DNA from: Gluconobacter sp. Dm-62
GTDB taxonomy: Bacteria; Pseudomonadota; Alphaproteobacteria; Acetobacterales; Acetobacteraceae
Reading direction: 5' to 3'
DNA: 64,000 nt
NCBI RefSeq assembly: GCF_018256155.1
Contig: NZ_JAERLY010000006.1
Span: forward strand, 62,001 to 126,000
Shown: positions 62,713 to 64,000 of the stretch, in pieces
How the letters are laid out: every line of letters starts with the position of its first letter
Position numbering within the stretch: position 1 is the first letter of the stretch
Notes under the pieces: model-generated
Seen by the model: the letters and a program-made list of their open reading frames with translations, nothing else
What the model was told of the DNA's origin: nothing
Database searches by the model: none
Program-made: the position numbers and the translations under genes

Positions 62713-64000
62713 GAAAAACGCTCCTGTCGACACACACTCAGATGCCGCTACATCCTTTGAAGGCACCGCCGCCAATCCGCAATGGGGCGGCCGCTTCGCC
62801 TCAGGGCCAGCCGCCATCATGGGTGAGATCAACGCCTCCATCGGATTTGACAAAATCCTGTGGCGACAGGACATCCGCGGCTCCCTCGCCCATGCCGCCA
62901 TGCTCCAGAAGGTCGGCCTGCTGACCGAGACCGAACTGGTCGAGATCCGTCAGGGCCTGGGCGACATCGCACAGGAAATCGGCGAAGGTCGCTTCGAGTT
63001 CTCCCCGGCCCTCGAAGACATCCACATGAACATCGAGGCCCGCCTGTCCGAGCGGATCGGCGAGGCCGGAAAGCGTCTGCACACGGCGCGCTCGCGCAAC
63101 GATCAGGTCGCCACCGATTTCCGCCTCTGGGTCCGCGACGCCATCGACGGCCTTCAGGAGCAGACCGCCGCCCTGATGCGCTCTCTCGCCACCCGCGCGC
63201 TCGAACATGCCGCAACGCCGATGCCGGGCTTCACGCATCTTCAGGTCGCCCAGCCGGTCACGTTCGGCCACCATCTTCTGGCCTATGTCGAAATGCTGTC
63301 GCGGGACCGTGGCCGTCTGCGCGACGCCCGCGCCCGTCTGAACGAATGTCCGCTCGGCTCGGCCGCCCTTGCCGGTACGTCCTTCCCGATCGACCGCCGC
63401 ATGACCGCCGCAGCACTAGATTTCGACCGCCCGACCGCCAATTCCCTCGATGCCGTCTCAGACCGTGACTTCGCGCTCGAGTTCCTCTCTGCCCTGTCGC
63501 TACAGGCCATGCACCTGTCGCGCCTCGCTGAGGAAATCGTGATGTGGGCCTCCGCGCCCTTCGGGTTCGTCACGCTGTCCGATGCCTTCACGACCGGCTC
63601 GTCCATTATGCCGCAAAAGCGCAATCCGGACGCCGCCGAACTCGTCCGCGCCAAGATCGGCCGCATCATGGGCGATTTCGTAGGCCTGCTGACGGTCATG
63701 AAGGGCCTGCCCCTCGCCTATGCCAAGGACACGCAGGAAGACAAGGAACCGGTCTTCGACGCGACCGAGGCCATGACGCTCTCGCTGGCCGCCATGGACG
63801 GCATGATCCGGGATCTGAAAGCCAACACGCCTCGGATGCGCGAAGTCGCGGGCATGGGCTTCTCCACCGCCACGGACCTCGCAGACTGGCTGGTCCGCGA
63901 ACTGCGCGTCCCCTTCCGCACCGCCCATCATGTCACCGGCCGTCTGGTCGGCATGGCGGAACAGAAAGGCTGCGATCTGGCCGATCTGTCGCTTGAAGAG
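62711..64000 (+). CDS. argH: Argininosuccinate lyase (3' end outside window)
   Basis: Last step of arginine synthesis, splitting argininosuccinate into arginine and fumarate. The frame is open for 430 codons from ATG 62711 to the window edge; the family is about 460-475 aa, so only the C-terminus is missing. [13 protein letters not shown] (about 25-37) and the signature [12 protein letters not shown] (about 296-307) are clear. The start has no good Shine-Dalgarno and lies back to back with the tlpA leader. Divergent tlpA-argH order is seen in other alphaproteobacteria. Confidence 0.95.
   Translation, partial: MKNAPVDTHSDAATSFEGTAANPQWGGRFASGPAAIMGEINASIGFDKILWRQDIRGSLAHAAMLQKVGLLTETELVEIRQGLGDIAQEIGEGRFEFSPALEDIHMNIEARLSERIGEAGKRLHTARSRNDQVATDFRLWVRDAIDGLQEQTAALMRSLATRALEHAATPMPGFTHLQVAQPVTFGHHLLAYVEMLSRDRGRLRDARARLNECPLGSAALAGTSFPIDRRMTAAALDFDRPTANSLDAVSDRDFALEFLSALSLQAMHLSRLAEEIVMWASAPFGFVTLSDAFTTGSSIMPQKRNPDAAELVRAKIGRIMGDFVGLLTVMKGLPLAYAKDTQEDKEPVFDATEAMTLSLAAMDGMIRDLKANTPRMREVAGMGFSTATDLADWLVRELRVPFRTAHHVTGRLVGMAEQKGCDLADLSLEE

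Noticed and set aside
1-64000. tRNA, rRNA, CRISPR array, insertion sequence or prophage
   Set aside because: No cloverleaf-like sequence, spaced repeats, transposase genes or phage genes were noticed in any intergenic interval or among the translated genes; a tRNAscan and repeat search would confirm.

Overview
The window is a gene-dense, high-GC chromosomal segment from an alphaproteobacterium of the acetic acid bacteria (Acetobacteraceae). A Gluconobacter-like organism is most likely, judging by overall protein character; this is inference, since no rRNA is present. It holds about 59 protein genes. I saw no rRNA, tRNA, CRISPR array, insertion sequence or prophage. Almost everything is housekeeping or envelope biogenesis.

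Layout: (1) 1-5.8 kb, minus: tamA-tamB, outer-membrane translocation and assembly module; tamB runs off the left edge. (2) 6-17.2 kb, plus: plsC-miaB-phoH-ybeY-corC, two tandem DsbA-like thiol oxidoreductases, and an unusually long SMC (1507 aa). (3) 17.2-22.3 kb, plus: metallophosphoesterase-chorismate mutase-sixA, citrate synthase, a small minus-strand gene under a Fur-box-like site, then pyrE-murI. (4) 22.3-30.8 kb: polyprenyl diphosphate synthase, a TrmN6-type methyltransferase, nrdA-nrdB with a pair of NrdR boxes, divergent osmC with a CRP-type palindrome, fabI-aroC, and a divergent uncharacterised gene. (5) 30.9-37.7 kb, plus: pdxH, a universal stress protein, a degenerate PL7-like secreted protein, and a lipid A/Kdo operon starting with a DUF374-KdtA fusion, then lpxK and lpxL. 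(6) 37.7-45.4 kb: LpoA-like lipoprotein divergent from rsmI; rsmE-gshA-mbfA-lolA on the minus strand; ubiA plus a METTL20-like methyltransferase. (7) 45.4-54.1 kb: two MFS transporters, the yfgM-bamB-der operon, two small envelope genes and pyrC. (8) 54.1-62.7 kb, minus: a long operon-like run tlpA3-tlpA2-tlpA1-FGase-aroE-coaE-dnaQ-GT9-GT4-asnB-pyrC, largely joined by 1-4 nt overlaps. (9) argH (partial) leaves the right edge.

Themes: envelope building dominates (TamAB, BamB/YfgM, LolA, LpoA, KdtA/LpxK/LpxL, heptosyltransferase-type GT9). There are five thioredoxin-fold periplasmic proteins in two tandem clusters, all with twin-arginine N-termini. Nucleotide supply (pyrE, pyrC, nrdAB) and shikimate/chorismate genes (aroC, aroE, chorismate mutase) are dispersed. 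Translational coupling through ATGA and TGATG junctions is pervasive.

No wholly new multi-gene system stands out. The most distinctive observations are the elongated SMC, the twin-arginine redox clusters, the NrdR/CRP double control region, the DUF374-KdtA fusion, and the small gene with a Fur-like box.
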